Counted from the first letter of the stretch, positions 1-11,443 are shown. The stretch: DNA of 64,000 nucleotides from Mycoplasmopsis meleagridis (GCF_900660695.1 NZ_LR215042.1:310001-374000); one strand, 5' to 3'. The notes: a model not told the origin generated them from the letters alone. Made by a program: numbers and translations.

Positions 1-749
1 TTGAAGAAGAAATTAAGTTAATGTATGAATTAATAAGTAAGATTTTAAAAATTTTTAAAATAGACATAAGTTATGTTTCTCTTTCTCTAAGAGATAAAAA
101 GGATCAAACAAAATATTTTAATGACGAAAGAATGTGAAATTATGCTGAATCTATGCTAAAAAAAGCTTTAGATGATATGCAAGTTAAATATGAAATAGTA
201 GAAGGTGAAGCTGCTTTTTATGGTCCCAAAATTGATATTCAAATCGATACGGCCTTAGGTCATGAAATTACCGTTTCAACAATTCAACTAGATTTTTTAC
301 AACCTAAAAATTTCAATATTTCTTTTATCAATAAAAATGGTCAAGAAGAAAGACCTGTTATGATTCACCGTGGTTTAATTGGTACTTACGAAAGATTTGT
401 AGCTATTTTGCTAGAACAAACTAAAGGTAATTTACCGTTTTGATTAGCTCCAAGACAAATTAGTGTTATTCCCGTAAATAACGAGGAAAATTTACCTTAT
501 GCAAAAGAAGTTTTTGAAAAACTAATTGATAATAATTTTAGAGCTAAATTAGATTCTAGAAGTGAGAGATTAAATAAAAAAATAAGAGAAGCACAAATTA
601 ATAAAGTTAAATACCAAGTTATTTTAGGAGCGAATGAAACTAATACAAACACCATATCCTATCGCGAATATGGCAAAAACGAAACAATAAATACTACTTT
701 AGAAAATTTCATAATTATGCTTAATAAAAGAAAATCAAACTATGAATAA
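1..749 (+). CDS. thrS: Threonyl-tRNA synthetase, 3' part (partial)
   Basis: This is the C-terminal part of threonyl-tRNA synthetase, which charges tRNA-Thr in the cytoplasm. The gene enters from the left edge in the frame that begins at base 3, so the start is missing. About 248 residues are visible: the end of the class II catalytic core, including the strand with [12 protein letters not shown] and motif 3 ([17 protein letters not shown]), then the anticodon-binding domain starting near [14 protein letters not shown] codons at about 136 and 442 must be read as Trp, which fixes genetic code 4. The stop TAA (747-749) overlaps the start of the next gene by 8 nt, so the two are probably cotranscribed. 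Identification is firm. Confidence 0.95.
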
Positions 750-1185
750 TAAAAAAATAGCTCAAGAGCAAAAAAGAAATCCTTATCAAGCTTTTTATAA
801 CTGATTATTTATTGCTATTTTTATTATCTTACCGCAAGCAATTTTATATATTATTGGAACAAAAGATTTAGGTCAAATATTAATAAAACCTTATTGATTA
901 AACTTTTTTTTAACTTATCTAATAGGTTTAATAGCTCTATTAATAAATATTTTATTTATTTACTATAAATTTTTAACTCTAAGAATAGTTAATATAACAG
1001 TACCCATTTTATGTGTTTTTTGATTTTTAATTCCTACTTCTTATATTGAATCATACCCTTTATATGCTAGATTAATTACTGTGATTTTCATTACTCTTCT
1101 TTCAGCTTTAATAGTAAACATAATAGTAGGTAAAATTATTGACTATAGAGAAATAAAAAGCAGAAAAAATAAAAATCAAGAATAG
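742..1185 (+). CDS. Small integral membrane protein, unknown function
   Basis: A 147-residue protein starting at an ATG that overlaps the end of thrS by 8 nt. Residues about 20-135 form four hydrophobic segments separated by short loops, and the C-terminus is basic (KSRKNKNQE), so it is a polytopic membrane protein with a cytoplasmic tail. TGA codons inside it encode Trp. I do not recognise a family. The overlap with thrS suggests translational coupling, not shared function. It ends inside a strong bidirectional terminator. Confidence 0.75.
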
Positions 1186-1201
1186 TTATTCTTGATTTTT
1201 A
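1170..1201. terminator. Bidirectional Rho-independent terminator
   Basis: A near-perfect inverted repeat, AAAAATCAAGAATA / TATTCTTGATTTTT with a two-base loop, lies between the convergent membrane-protein gene and the HAD phosphatase gene. It has A tracts on one side and T tracts on the other, so it can work on both strands. Confidence 0.8.
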
Positions 1202-2014
1202 TTTAGCTATATTATCCAATAAATCAATAGTTTTAGCAACACCAGAGTTAATATTTTCTATAGATAAAAAGTTAGCTTCATTTTTAATTTCTTCTATAGC
1301 ATTAGCCATTATTGCAAGTTTAAAGCCTTGTTCTTTAACACAAATATCATTCCCAGAATCGCCTATATGTCATGCTTCATCAACTTTTATATTTAGTAAA
1401 TTACAAATGAATAAATTACCTATGCCTTTAGTAGAATTTTTATTTGTAATTTCTAAAGAAAGGCCCTTAGAAACAATATGTGTTCTTAAATTTGGGAATT
1501 TAGCTAATATTTCATTAGATAATTTTTTAGTAAGTTCTTTAGAATTTAAACCAAAAGCTAACATACGGTTAATATTTTGTTCTAAATTAGCCTCTTTATA
1601 ACTTTTTTTAACAAATTCTTTTGCTCAAGGACGATCTAAAGTAACATTTTTTTCATTATTAGTATAAATTATTGGATCACCGTTAATTGTGTAATTTAAA
1701 TTCTTTCGTTCTAAAAATTCTTTTAAAGATTTTGCAGTTTCATTTTCGATTAAATTATTCACTAAAATATTATTATCTCTATCAACTATTACGGCTCCAT
1801 TTTGACAAACAATATACTTAGAATTAATTTCTCTAGCTAAATTTAATACGAATTCTGAATTAGATCTTCCTGTGGAAATAATAAAATTTCTCTCTTTATT
1901 AACTTCTTTAGCTTTTTCTAAATTAGCCTGTGAAACAGGCGAAAAAGTATTATCAATTTGATCTAAAAAAGTTCCGTCTAAATCAACAAAAAAGGCTTTA
2001 ATTTTTTTATTCAT
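1199..2014 (-). CDS. Cof-type HAD family hydrolase (sugar/nucleotide phosphatase)
   Basis: A 271-residue haloacid dehalogenase phosphatase of the Cof/YidA class, likely acting on sugar phosphates or flavin nucleotides in the cytoplasm. HAD motif I is FFVDLDGTFLD near residue 8 (nucleophile Asp plus acid Asp). Motif II is IISTGR near residue 46. Motif IV is WHIGDSGND near residue 212, where the Trp is encoded by TGA. A C2-type cap lies between. The full frame is seen only when TGA is read as Trp. The gene converges with the thrS operon and is divergent from eno. The substrate cannot be told from sequence. A second paralogue is at 39635-40444. Confidence 0.88.
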
Positions 2015-2115
2015 AAAGGCAATTATAAACCAATAAAAGCAAAATTTTATTTTCTTCTTATTAATAAAAATTTTTTAAAAGACATAATTTTATGTTTAAA
2101 GTTATTGCAAAAGTT

Positions 2116-2121
2116 TATAAT
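2116..2121 (+). promoter_or_regulatory. -10 box (TATAAT) for eno
   Basis: A consensus TATAAT lies 27 bp upstream of the eno start, with only a weak -35 (TGTTTA) 17 bp further up. This is usual in mycoplasmas, where the -10 dominates. A strong Shine-Dalgarno TAAGGAGG follows at 2136-2143. Confidence 0.6.
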
Positions 2122-2148
2122 TTCGATGATATTTTTAAGGAGGAATAA

Positions 2149-3514
<1,366 letters not shown>

Positions 3515-3516
<2 letters not shown>

Positions 3517-3540
3517 AAAGCATCATGCTTTTTATTTTTA
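3515..3540 (+). terminator. Terminator of eno
   Basis: Inverted repeat AAAAAGCAT/CATGCTTTTT followed by a T-rich run directly after the eno stop. Confidence 0.7.
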
Positions 3541-3586
3541 TTATTAGTACATATAAAAAAATTTACTTATTAATTTTCTTTTTTAA

Positions 3587-3592
3587 TATAAT
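3587..3592 (+). promoter_or_regulatory. -10 box for the tRNA operon
   Basis: TATAAT lies 12 bp upstream of the tRNA-Thr 5' end, with a plausible -35 (TTTACT) 19 bp further upstream. This fits a promoter that starts just before the mature tRNA. Confidence 0.55.
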
Positions 3593-3604
3593 TAGTAAGT
3601 AATT

Positions 3605-3680
<76 letters not shown>

Positions 3681-3681
3681 G

Positions 3682-3724
3682 ATGCTTAATTGGAATTAAA
3701 AGGTTCGAGTCCTTTTGTAAGCAT
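3682..3724 (+). pseudogene. Collapsed tRNA remnant: acceptor and T arms only
   Basis: A 43-nt element lies between two intact tRNAs. A 7-bp stem ATGCTTA (3682-3688) pairs with TAAGCAT (3718-3724) and encloses a T-arm hairpin with loop TTCGAGT (3704-3710) on an AAAGG/CCTTT stem. The D arm and anticodon arm are missing and only about 10 nt join the 5' acceptor strand to the T-arm. It looks like a tRNA gene that lost its central part by deletion. It has no encoded CCA. It could instead be a processing element in the tRNA transcript. Confidence 0.6.
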
Positions 3725-3726
3725 AT

Positions 3727-3809
3727 GCGCATGTGGTGGAATTGGCAGACACGCTAGATTTAGGCTCTAGTGCTTACGCGTGAGGGTTCAAATCCCTCCT
3801 TGCGCACCA
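3727..3809 (+). tRNA. tRNA-Leu (anticodon TAG)
   Basis: A class II tRNA with a long variable arm (TGCTTACGCG region). The acceptor stem is GCGCATG against CTTGCGC, with one mismatch. The D-loop is TGGTGGAATTGGCAGA, the anticodon loop TTTAGGC gives anticodon TAG, the T-loop is GTTCAAATC, and CCA is encoded. U34 should let it read CUN codons. Confidence 0.93.
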
Positions 3810-3823
3810 TATGTAATAACATC

Positions 3824-3848
3824 AAACTAGCTTAGGCTAGTTTTTTTA
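3824..3848 (+). terminator. Terminator of the tRNA operon
   Basis: Hairpin AAACTAGC TTAG GCTAGTTT followed by a run of T, about 15 bp after tRNA-Leu. Confidence 0.8.
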
Positions 3849-3868
3849 ATTAACGAAACAAATAATAG

Positions 3869-3905
3869 AATAAACAGCAAAAATTCCGTATTTTTTCTGT
3901 TTATT
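3869..3905 (+). promoter_or_regulatory. Long inverted repeat upstream of ruvA
   Basis: AATAAACAG (3869-3877) pairs with CTGTTTATT (3897-3905), and the inside pairs further (AAAAAT with ATTTTT) to leave a small TCCGT loop, about 15 bp of stem. It lies between the tRNA terminator and ruvA, about 46 bp before the start codon. It could be a second terminator, an operator or a leader hairpin. Confidence 0.4.
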
Positions 3906-3951
3906 AACTTTTTTCTTTTTATAAGTAATTAAGTAGTACAGGAGGAGAAAA

Positions 3952-4557
3952 ATGGTACTTTATCGTATCGGTGAAATAATTTATAAAAACAATAATAATT
4001 TAATTTTTGAAAGTCAAGGAATAGGTTATAACTTCATTGTTCCTGATATAAAAAGATTTGAAGTAAAGACTAAATTAAAATTTTATGTCTATGAAATTAA
4101 AAATGAATACTATGAATCATCTTATGCATTTAAAGATTTTAAAGAAAGATTATTATTTATTGATTTAATTTCAGTTCCTGGAATAGGACCTAGAGCTTCA
4201 TTCAATTTACTAAATAATGGCTGAGAAAATACAGCACTATTAATAGCAAAAGGTAATTATGAAGAATTAGCTAAAATTCAATACGTTAATAACAAATTGG
4301 CTAAAAATATTATTATGGAATTACAATCTAAATGATCTAAATTAGTCGATAATAATAAAGAAATTAGTAAAAACGCAAATAATAACAATAATTTGAATGA
4401 AGTTAAGGAAACTTTAAAAATGTTAGGTTTTAAAATAGCACAAATTGATAAAGTTATTCCTAACTTAACACCTAACAATGATGTAGAAATAATGGTTGAA
4501 GAAGCTATTAGACTAATTTCAAATTCTTATGATAAAACAGCAAATATTACGACCTAA
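3952..4557 (+). CDS. ruvA: Holliday junction branch migration protein RuvA
   Basis: A 201-residue RuvA, the four-way-junction-binding subunit that loads the RuvB motor during recombinational repair. Residues 1-62 form the OB-fold domain. A helix-hairpin-helix motif is visible at LISVPGIGPRASFNLL (about residues 74-90). The C-terminal third carries the short domain III that contacts RuvB. Two TGA codons encode Trp. The start is fixed by a strong AGGAGGAG 5 bp upstream. It overlaps ruvB by 29 nt, so the two are translationally coupled. Sequence similarity is modest outside the HhH motifs, but the pairing with ruvB settles the call. Confidence 0.92.
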
Positions 4558-5494
4558 TAACTTTAATGAATTTATTGGACAAGAAAATTTAATTTTTACA
4601 TTAAAGACCATGATTAAAGGATCTTTGTTTCGTAATGAAGTTCTTGATCATATACTTTTTTATGGCCCGCCTGGAACTGGAAAAACAACTTTAGCAACAA
4701 TTATAGGCAATGAACTAAAGACTAAAATACATTACTTACAAGGTTCATTATTAGAGAAAAAAGCTGATATTTTGTCAGTTTTTTCGTCTCTTAATGAAAA
4801 AGATATTATTTTTATTGACGAAATCCATAGTATTAATAAAAATGTAGAAGAATTAATTTATTCTGCTATGGAAGATTACAAAATCGATATTATAATCGGA
4901 CCAGAAGGAAACACTAAAGTAATGCGTATGAATTTAAAACCATTTACTTTAATTGGTGCAACAACTAAAATTAATTTACTTAGTCAGCCATTAAAAGATC
5001 GTTTTGGTCTAAAAGCTAAAATTAATTTATATGAAAATAAAGATATAGAAAAAATTTTAGGAATTGCACAAGATAAATTTCTAATTAAGGCCGAAAATAG
5101 TGCAATTAGTTTAATTGCTAGATATTCAAAACAAACTCCTAGAGTAGCTTTACATTTAATTAAAAGAGTTAATGATTTTGCTATTGCAAAAAATCAAGAT
5201 ATTTTAGATAATAAAATAGTTTACGAAACTTTTAAAAGATTAGAAATATATGATTTAGGTCTAAATAAAGACCACATAGAATATTTAGAAACGTTGAAAA
5301 ATATTTTCGATTGCAATTATGCCTCGATAGATTCAATAGCAGCATTATTGAATTTTCAAAAAGAAAATTTAATTTACGAAATAGAACCTTTATTAATTAA
5401 TCATAAATTAATCAGAAAAAGTCCTAGGGGAAGAATAATTACAACTAAAGGAATAGATTATTTATTAAATAATACTTTTATAAATAAGTTTTAA
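4529..5494 (+). CDS. ruvB: Holliday junction DNA helicase RuvB
   Basis: A 321-residue AAA+ motor that drives branch migration together with RuvA. Walker A is GPPGTGKT at residues 46-53, Walker B is IIFIDEIH near 94-101, and sensor I/arginine-finger sequence GATTKINLLSQPLKDRFG lies near 145-165. The C-terminal winged-helix domain ends with KSPRGRIITTKG, the usual RuvB DNA-contact loop. It starts inside the end of ruvA (29-nt overlap). Length matches other RuvB proteins. No RuvC is seen, as expected for mycoplasmas, which generally lack it. Confidence 0.96.
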   Translation: MIKQQILRPNNFNEFIGQENLIFTLKTMIKGSLFRNEVLDHILFYGPPGTGKTTLATIIGNELKTKIHYLQGSLLEKKADILSVFSSLNEKDIIFIDEIHSINKNVEELIYSAMEDYKIDIIIGPEGNTKVMRMNLKPFTLIGATTKINLLSQPLKDRFGLKAKINLYENKDIEKILGIAQDKFLIKAENSAISLIARYSKQTPRVALHLIKRVNDFAIAKNQDILDNKIVYETFKRLEIYDLGLNKDHIEYLETLKNIFDCNYASIDSIAALLNFQKENLIYEIEPLLINHKLIRKSPRGRIITTKGIDYLLNNTFINKF

Positions 5495-5509
5495 ATATAA
5501 TATTAAACA

Positions 5510-5608
5510 ACAGGGGTGCTATATTTAATTAAATATGGCTGAGATTATACCTATAAGTAGATCAAGGTAATTCTTGCGTTACTTAGTTTTATTTTGTTTT
5601 ATCCCTGT
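5510..5608 (+). promoter_or_regulatory. TPP (thiamine pyrophosphate) riboswitch
   Basis: The core of the THI element is visible: GGGGTGCT, then GGCTGAGATTATACC, then ATCAAGGTAATTCTTGCGT near the 3' half. P1 is ACAGGG (5510-5515) with CCCTGT (5603-5608). The CTGAGA signature is the pyrimidine-sensor loop and the GATCAAGGTAAT/TTGCGT part matches the pyrophosphate-sensor helix, where the consensus is CTGAT..AGGTAATGC..GCGT. It sits 14 nt before the start of a substrate-binding lipoprotein, so it should make importer expression depend on TPP. Confidence 0.88.
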
Positions 5609-5621
5609 TTTGTGAGGATAA
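5599..5621 (+). promoter_or_regulatory. Shine-Dalgarno-sequestering hairpin at the riboswitch 3' end
   Basis: TTATCC (5599-5604) is perfectly complementary to GGATAA (5616-5621), which holds part of the Shine-Dalgarno (GAGGAT) and touches the ATG at 5622. Its 5' arm shares CC (5603-5604) with the 3' strand of riboswitch P1, so the two structures compete. This suggests translational control. Which ligand state favours which fold cannot be decided by eye. Confidence 0.5.
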
Positions 5622-6875
5622 ATGAACAAGAAAATATTTAACTTTTTTATAAAATTTTTATCTTTAATTCCAATATCTTTTTTGTCAGTTAGTTGTCAAA
5701 ATACAAAAAATAATGAAAATTTTTCTTGAGATAATGAAATAACTATTTTTGTATCTCAATTAAATGATGGTTTTGCTAATACAGATAAAGAAAAAAATTT
5801 CTTAAATTTATTAGAAAATAGATTTAACAAAATAAAAAACGAAAATAGTCAAACTGCAAAATTTGAAAATGTTAAATTTAAAATAGGTGTGAACGAGCAA
5901 AAAGAATTACTTTTTGACGATTTAAAAGCTGGTAAAAAAAATGTAGATTTAGCTTTTATTAGTTATAGTCGTTTTGCTAATCATTATATAAATAACGTTG
6001 AATCATTTCCTTTAAAAATAATAGGTCAATCCTATGTACTACAATTTACGTGATCGAATGATAATGATGATAATATTCATTACATTAATGGATTAGAAGA
6101 TGATCCATTAAGAAAAATGGCAGAGGAAGAAAATTTAAAACAATTTAAAGAACACGGAGAATACCCTTCATGGGTTAATAAGGAAAAAGAACTAGATTAT
6201 AATAATTCTATATACAATGTTTTTTATAAAAAAAATGATTATACGCCTTTGTTACATGGAGCAATTCTTATTTCTGGAGATAAGAAAACTAGAAATCAAA
6301 TAATAGAAGCATGAGATAATAAAAACTGAGATAAATTTCTCGAATTCGGCATAATTATAGGCGATTATGATAGTGGAACAAAATATAAATACCCATTAAG
6401 TATACTATCAAAACATTTTGGTATTAGTCTAGCAGAATTGGATAATATCTTTAAAGAAGATAATAAAAATATTTTAAAAGGTCAAAAAGCTAGAAATCAA
6501 CTAGGCAAAGTTGATAGTAATGGCAATATTAAACATATTGCATTTGAAAATGAAGGCGTTTTCAATTGAACTAGATCAAATAATTTATATTTTAAACCTT
6601 ATGGATATATCGAAAGTGAAGAAAATAATTATCAAAGTGAAATAAATAATGTTGTTAGATTATTAACTTTTACTAATCCTGCTCCTTATGATATATTAGT
6701 TGCAAGAAGTAATATTAATGATTATCAAAAAGATATATTAATTAAAGTATTTGATTCATTAACTAAAGAAGAAAATACTTTTGGAAATTATACAGGGTAC
6801 AATAAAGTAAAAAGTATTAATTTTGAAACTTTTAAAAAATATGTAGAAATGCAAAACAATGCACAAAAACAATAA
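5622..6875 (+). CDS. Thiamine/TPP ABC transporter substrate-binding lipoprotein (p37/Cypl family)
   Basis: A 417-residue lipoprotein with a signal sequence and a lipobox ending SFLSVSC (Cys about residue 26), so it should be lipid-anchored on the outer face of the membrane. The mature part resembles the p37/Cypl family, the phosphonate-binding-like fold that in Mycoplasma hyorhinis binds TPP. Visible pieces include DLAFISYSRFANHY near residue 105-120 and an internal PLLHGAILISGDKK. A TPP riboswitch precedes it, and the ATPase and permease genes follow (17-nt overlap with the next gene), which supports thiamine or TPP as the cargo. Start ATG follows GAGGATAA. Several Trp are encoded by TGA. 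Confidence 0.85.
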
Positions 6876-7608
6876 CTTAATAGAGATAAAAGATTTAACT
6901 ATCAAATATAAAAATAATAAAAATAATACTTTTGAAAATATAAATTTAAACATTGAAAAGGGCTCAATAGTCGCTTTTGTAGGAGAATCTGGAGTTGGAA
7001 AAACTTCTTTTTTCCATTCTCTGTTGAAAGATTTAGAAATAGTAAAAGGAAAAATAGAAATTTTCAATAAAAATATTTACGAATTAGATAAAAAAGAATG
7101 AAAAAAAATTTTGAAAAATATGTCTTATTTGAACCAAAATCCTATTCTTATTAATCATGAGAATGTTTTTAACAATATACTTAAAGCTAATATAATTTTT
7201 AAAAATAAATTTTGTTCTTTTTTTAGAATTCATCCTAAAAATATTAAATTAAAAATTTTTGAATTATTAGATAAATTAAATCTTATTGAAAAGGCTTTTA
7301 CTATAGTGGATGAATTAAGTGGCGGACAAAAACAAAGAGTAGAAATAATTAAAGCTTTAATTAGAAATAGTGAAATACTTCTAGCTGACGAACCTACTGC
7401 TAATTTAGATTATTTTTCTTCAAGAGATGTAATAAATTTATTTTTAAAAATTAAACATGAATATAAAAAAACAATATTACTAAACATTCATGATTTAAGT
7501 TTGATAGATGAAAATTTTGATAAAGTAGTAGTTTTTAAAAATAAACAAATAAATGGTATTTTTGACAAAGAAAATATAGATATAGATGAGATTAAAAAAT
7601 GTATTTAA
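6859..7608 (+). CDS. Thiamine/TPP ABC transporter ATP-binding protein (PhnC-like)
   Basis: A 249-residue ABC ATPase. Walker A is GESGVGKT near residue 42, the Q-loop region is SYLNQNP, the signature is LSGGQKQRVEI, Walker B is ILLADEPTANLD, and the switch His lies in LNIHDLS. It powers uptake by the lipoprotein and permease on either side. It overlaps the end of the lipoprotein gene by 17 nt and the permease by 10 nt, a tightly coupled operon. The Q-loop/signature spacing is like PhnC-type importers, matching the p37 partner. One TGA encodes Trp. Confidence 0.9.
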
Positions 7609-9362
7609 AAATTAAACTGTTTTTACAAAAACACCTATTTTATAGATATATTAGTAAAAATAATGTTACATATTTAAAATCAAAAATATTATTAAAACAT
7701 TTATTAATTATTTTGGCAATTTTTATTTTAATAACAACTATTTCTTTGTTAAATTTAAGTTTAAATATTAATGAATTTGGATTAAATGTATTTAAAAATA
7801 ATTTGGTAAATATTTTTAAATTTAGTGAGAAAAGTTCATATATTTTAGGTAATGAAAATTCCAATTTATGAATTTTATCTATCAATTATTTATGAATTAC
7901 TATCAAATATACATTAGTTGGTTCTTTTTTAGGTTTCATTATAGCATTAACAACTAGCTATATCACCAGTAAAAATAATTTAAAAAATTTTTTAAGAATT
8001 CCTTTTTCCATCATTATTATCTTTTTAAGATCTATTCCTGAACTAGTTTTTATAACTATATTTACTAACTCATTTAATAGTTATTTAGCAATAGTTTTAG
8101 TTTTCTTTTGATTCTCTTGATTATGGCTTCATAAATATTATTTAGAAATGTTTAATTCTCTTAACTATAAAGAAATATATCTTTTGAAAAAATTAGGCAA
8201 TAATAACTTTAAAATTTTTTTTAATTATATTTGGCCAAGAATTAGCAATAGGATAATCGCACAATTTTTATATTCTTTTGAATCAAACATTAGATGATCA
8301 TCAATATTAGCTACACTAGGGCTAGGAGGAATAGGGACACTAATTTATTATGGTTCCTACTCATCTTTTAGATTAAATGAATTAGGAATACCATTTGTTA
8401 TTTTGTTCATTTTTATAGTTTTTTTAGAATTATTTAATTTTATTTTTTTAAATTTTATTTTGAGAAATAAATCTGCTTTTTATACACAAAAAAGATATTT
8501 AAATAGTGTTAATAAAACAAAATATATATGTAGTTGAAAATTTTATTTTAATTTGTTGCTTTTATTAATGCCATTGATATTAACAATTTACGTTTTAATA
8601 ACAATTGACTATACTTCTTTAAATCTTTATTCATCCAAAAATATTTTTGTTTCTTTTTTCAATCCTGATTGATCAGTTTTTGATGCTCTATCAAAAGATA
8701 TTAACTTGAATCCATTTTTACAAATACTACAAACTATTCTTTTTTCAACTTTTATAAGTTTGTTATCTTTAATATTAACAATTACTTTTCTTCCATTGTT
8801 TAGTAGATTGTTATTTAATAAATACTATGTTTTATTCAATAAGATAATAATGACGTTTTTAAGAATAATACCGGTAATAATTTTCTTTTTTATACTAAAT
8901 ACTTTATTTTTTTCGCCTTTAACTTTACTATTACTAATTTTAACTTTTCATCAAATAACAGTACTAACTAAGTTATTTAGCGAAATGATAGATAAATTTA
9001 ATAAAAATGATTATCATAATTTAAAAATACAAGGATACAGTAAAAGCAAGATATACTTTTTATTTTTAATTCCTTCAATAAAACATGAATTAATTTCTAT
9101 ATTTATTTTTTATTTAGAAATTAATTTTAGAAATTTATTAACGTACAGTATTTATTCACAAAATGAATTAGTATTAGGTTCTAAAATTAGTTATTTTTTA
9201 AATGAAAAATTTTTAGATTTAAACAAAGCTTTTTCTTATGTATGAATATCAACTTTTACAATAATTTCTATTAATTTAATTAAATATCTAATTCATAATA
9301 GACTTAATAAAGTTAAATTATGGCCTTTAAAATTGATAAAAATTAACTTTTTCAATATTTAA
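7599..9362 (+). CDS. Thiamine/TPP ABC transporter permease, fused double PhnE-like domain
   Basis: A 587-residue, very hydrophobic protein with about 12 membrane segments in two halves. Each half carries an EAA-like cytoplasmic loop: [19 protein letters not shown] near residue 190, and [16 protein letters not shown] near residue 475. The first half also has the [15 protein letters not shown] sequence typical of PhnE-type permeases. Most bacteria use two copies of a half-size permease; here both halves are on one chain, as in several mycoplasma p37 operons. It overlaps the ATPase gene by 10 nt and is the last gene of the riboswitch operon. Confidence 0.85.
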
Positions 9363-9399
9363 CTTTTATTTTATTAATCATTAATATTGATTATTTTTC

Positions 9400-9405
9400 T
9401 ATAAT
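9400..9405 (+). promoter_or_regulatory. -10 box abutting the uvrB start (leaderless promoter)
   Basis: TATAAT ends 7 bp before the uvrB ATG (9413), and no Shine-Dalgarno lies between. Transcription would start at or within a base or two of the ATG, giving a leaderless mRNA. Confidence 0.5.
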
Positions 9406-9412
9406 AAAAAAC

Positions 9413-11401
9413 ATGAATAAATATGAGTTAGTTTCAAGCTATCAACCTGCCGGAGACCAGCCTAAAGCAATTAATGAATTAGTTAATAATATAAAAAATG
9501 GCGTCAAATATCAAGTTCTTGAAGGAATTACTGGTTCTGGAAAAACATTTACTATTGCAAATGTAATAAAAGAATTTAATAGACCAGTATTAGTTCTTTC
9601 GCATAATAAAACCTTAGCTTCTCAACTTTATACGGAATTAAAAGGATTTTTCCCAAATAATAAAGTTGAGTATTTTGTCTCATATTTTGACTATTATCGT
9701 CCAGAATACTATCACGTAGCTAGTGATTCTTATAGTGAAAAAGTTTCTCAAAATAATGCTGAATTAGATGCAATGAGAATGTCTTCTGTTAATTCCTTGT
9801 TAACAAGAAACGATACTATAATTGTTGCATCAGTTTCTGCTATTTATGGTGCTTTAAATCCTGAAGAATATCAAGATAATTTTTGAGAAATACATATAGG
9901 AATGAAAATAAAAAGAGAAGAATTTTTAAGAAGATTAATTATTCTTCAATATCAAAGAAATGAAATAGATTTAGGATGAGGAACATTTAGTTCAAAAGGC
10001 GATAACGTATTTATTAATTTTTCCTCAAATGAAAATTTTATTGTTAGAGTTGAATTTTTTGGAGATGAAATTGAAGATATAACTTTAATTGATCCTATTA
10101 CTAAAAACCCTATAAAAAAGGTAGAAAAACAAATTATTTTTCCCGGACAAGCATATACTGTTTCTAGAGACATAATAAAAGAAGCTTGTGAAAAAATCTA
10201 TCATGAAATGAAAGAAAGAATCAAATATTTTGAAAATAATAATCGTTTATTAGAAGCTCAGAGAATAAAAGAAAGAACCGAAAAAGATATTGATTCATTA
10301 GAAGAATTTGGCATTTGCTCTGGAATTGAAAATTATGCCTTATATATGGATAAAAGATTGCCAGGTCAAAGACCTTATACGTTATTAGATTATTTTAAAG
10401 ATAAAAATCCTCTCTTGATAATTGATGAATCTCACATGATGATACCACAATTAGCAGCAATGTATCGCGGTGATCACGCAAGAAAAAAAACTTTAGTAGA
10501 ATATGGTTTTAGATTGCCTAGCGCACTAGATAATAGACCCTTACAATTAGAGGAATTTGAAAAATATTTTGATTTTCAAACCATATATATATCAGCAACT
10601 CCCGCTGATTATGAATTAAATAAAACTGAAGGCGTAATTATACCTTTGTATGTTAGACCGACAGGTTTATTAGATCCAGTAATTGAAGTGAGAAAATCTG
10701 AAAATCAAGTTGAAAATATTTACGATGAAATTCAAAAACAAAAAATAAAAAATGAAAGAACATTAATTCTCACAACTACTAAAAGATTAGCAGAGGAATT
10801 AACTAGATATTTTTTAGAAAGAAATGAAAAAGTAGCCTATATTCATTCAGAACATAAAACTTTTGAAAGAAATAATATTTTAAGAAAACTAAGAACAGGA
10901 ACTTATGATACTGTTATAGGAATAAATCTGCTTAGAGAAGGCATTGATCTTCCCGAAGTAAGTTTAATTATTGTTTTAGATGCAGATAAAGAAGGATTTT
11001 TAAGATCTACTAAGAGCTTAATACAAATAGCCGGTAGAGCAGCTAGAAATGCTAATGGTAGAGTTATATTTTATGCTGATAATTTAACTAATAGTATGAA
11101 AGAATGTATAGAAGATAATTTATACAAACGTAGTTTACAAATCTCATATAATAGAGAACATAATATTATTCCAAAAACAATTCAAAAACCAATTCCTGAG
11201 TTAATTAATGGTAATAATCAACTAATTAATAACGTTCAACAATTTTTAAATGCTAAAGATAAAAAAGAAAAAACAACCTTAACTAAAAAAGAATTAATAG
11301 CCGAACTAACTAAACAAATGCAAGAAGCTACTAGAGTTTTAGACTATGAAAAAGCTATTGAATTAAGAGATATGATTTTTGAATTAAGAGAAACTAAATA
11401 A
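9413..11401 (+). CDS. uvrB: Excinuclease ABC subunit UvrB
   Basis: A 662-residue UvrB, the damage-verification helicase of nucleotide excision repair that takes DNA from UvrA and recruits UvrC. Walker A GITGSGKT is at residues 38-45. The aromatic beta-hairpin region ([12 protein letters not shown]) is near residue 90, the DESH box is [12 protein letters not shown] near residue 340, and helicase motifs IREGIDLPE and QIAGRAARN come later. The last 35 residues form the UVR motif that binds UvrC ([16 protein letters not shown]). TGA for Trp at 9885 and later joins what would otherwise be two fragments. uvrA follows after 42 bp. Confidence 0.97.
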
Positions 11402-11443
11402 CCTATAAAAAAGGCTTATTAGTAAAATAGAATAAGAGGATAT

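Noticed and set aside
5622-9362. Phosphonate transporter (PhnCDE) call for the ABC operon
   Set aside because: The proteins do resemble PhnC/PhnE, but the TPP riboswitch and the p37/Cypl-like lipoprotein make thiamine or TPP the better cargo.
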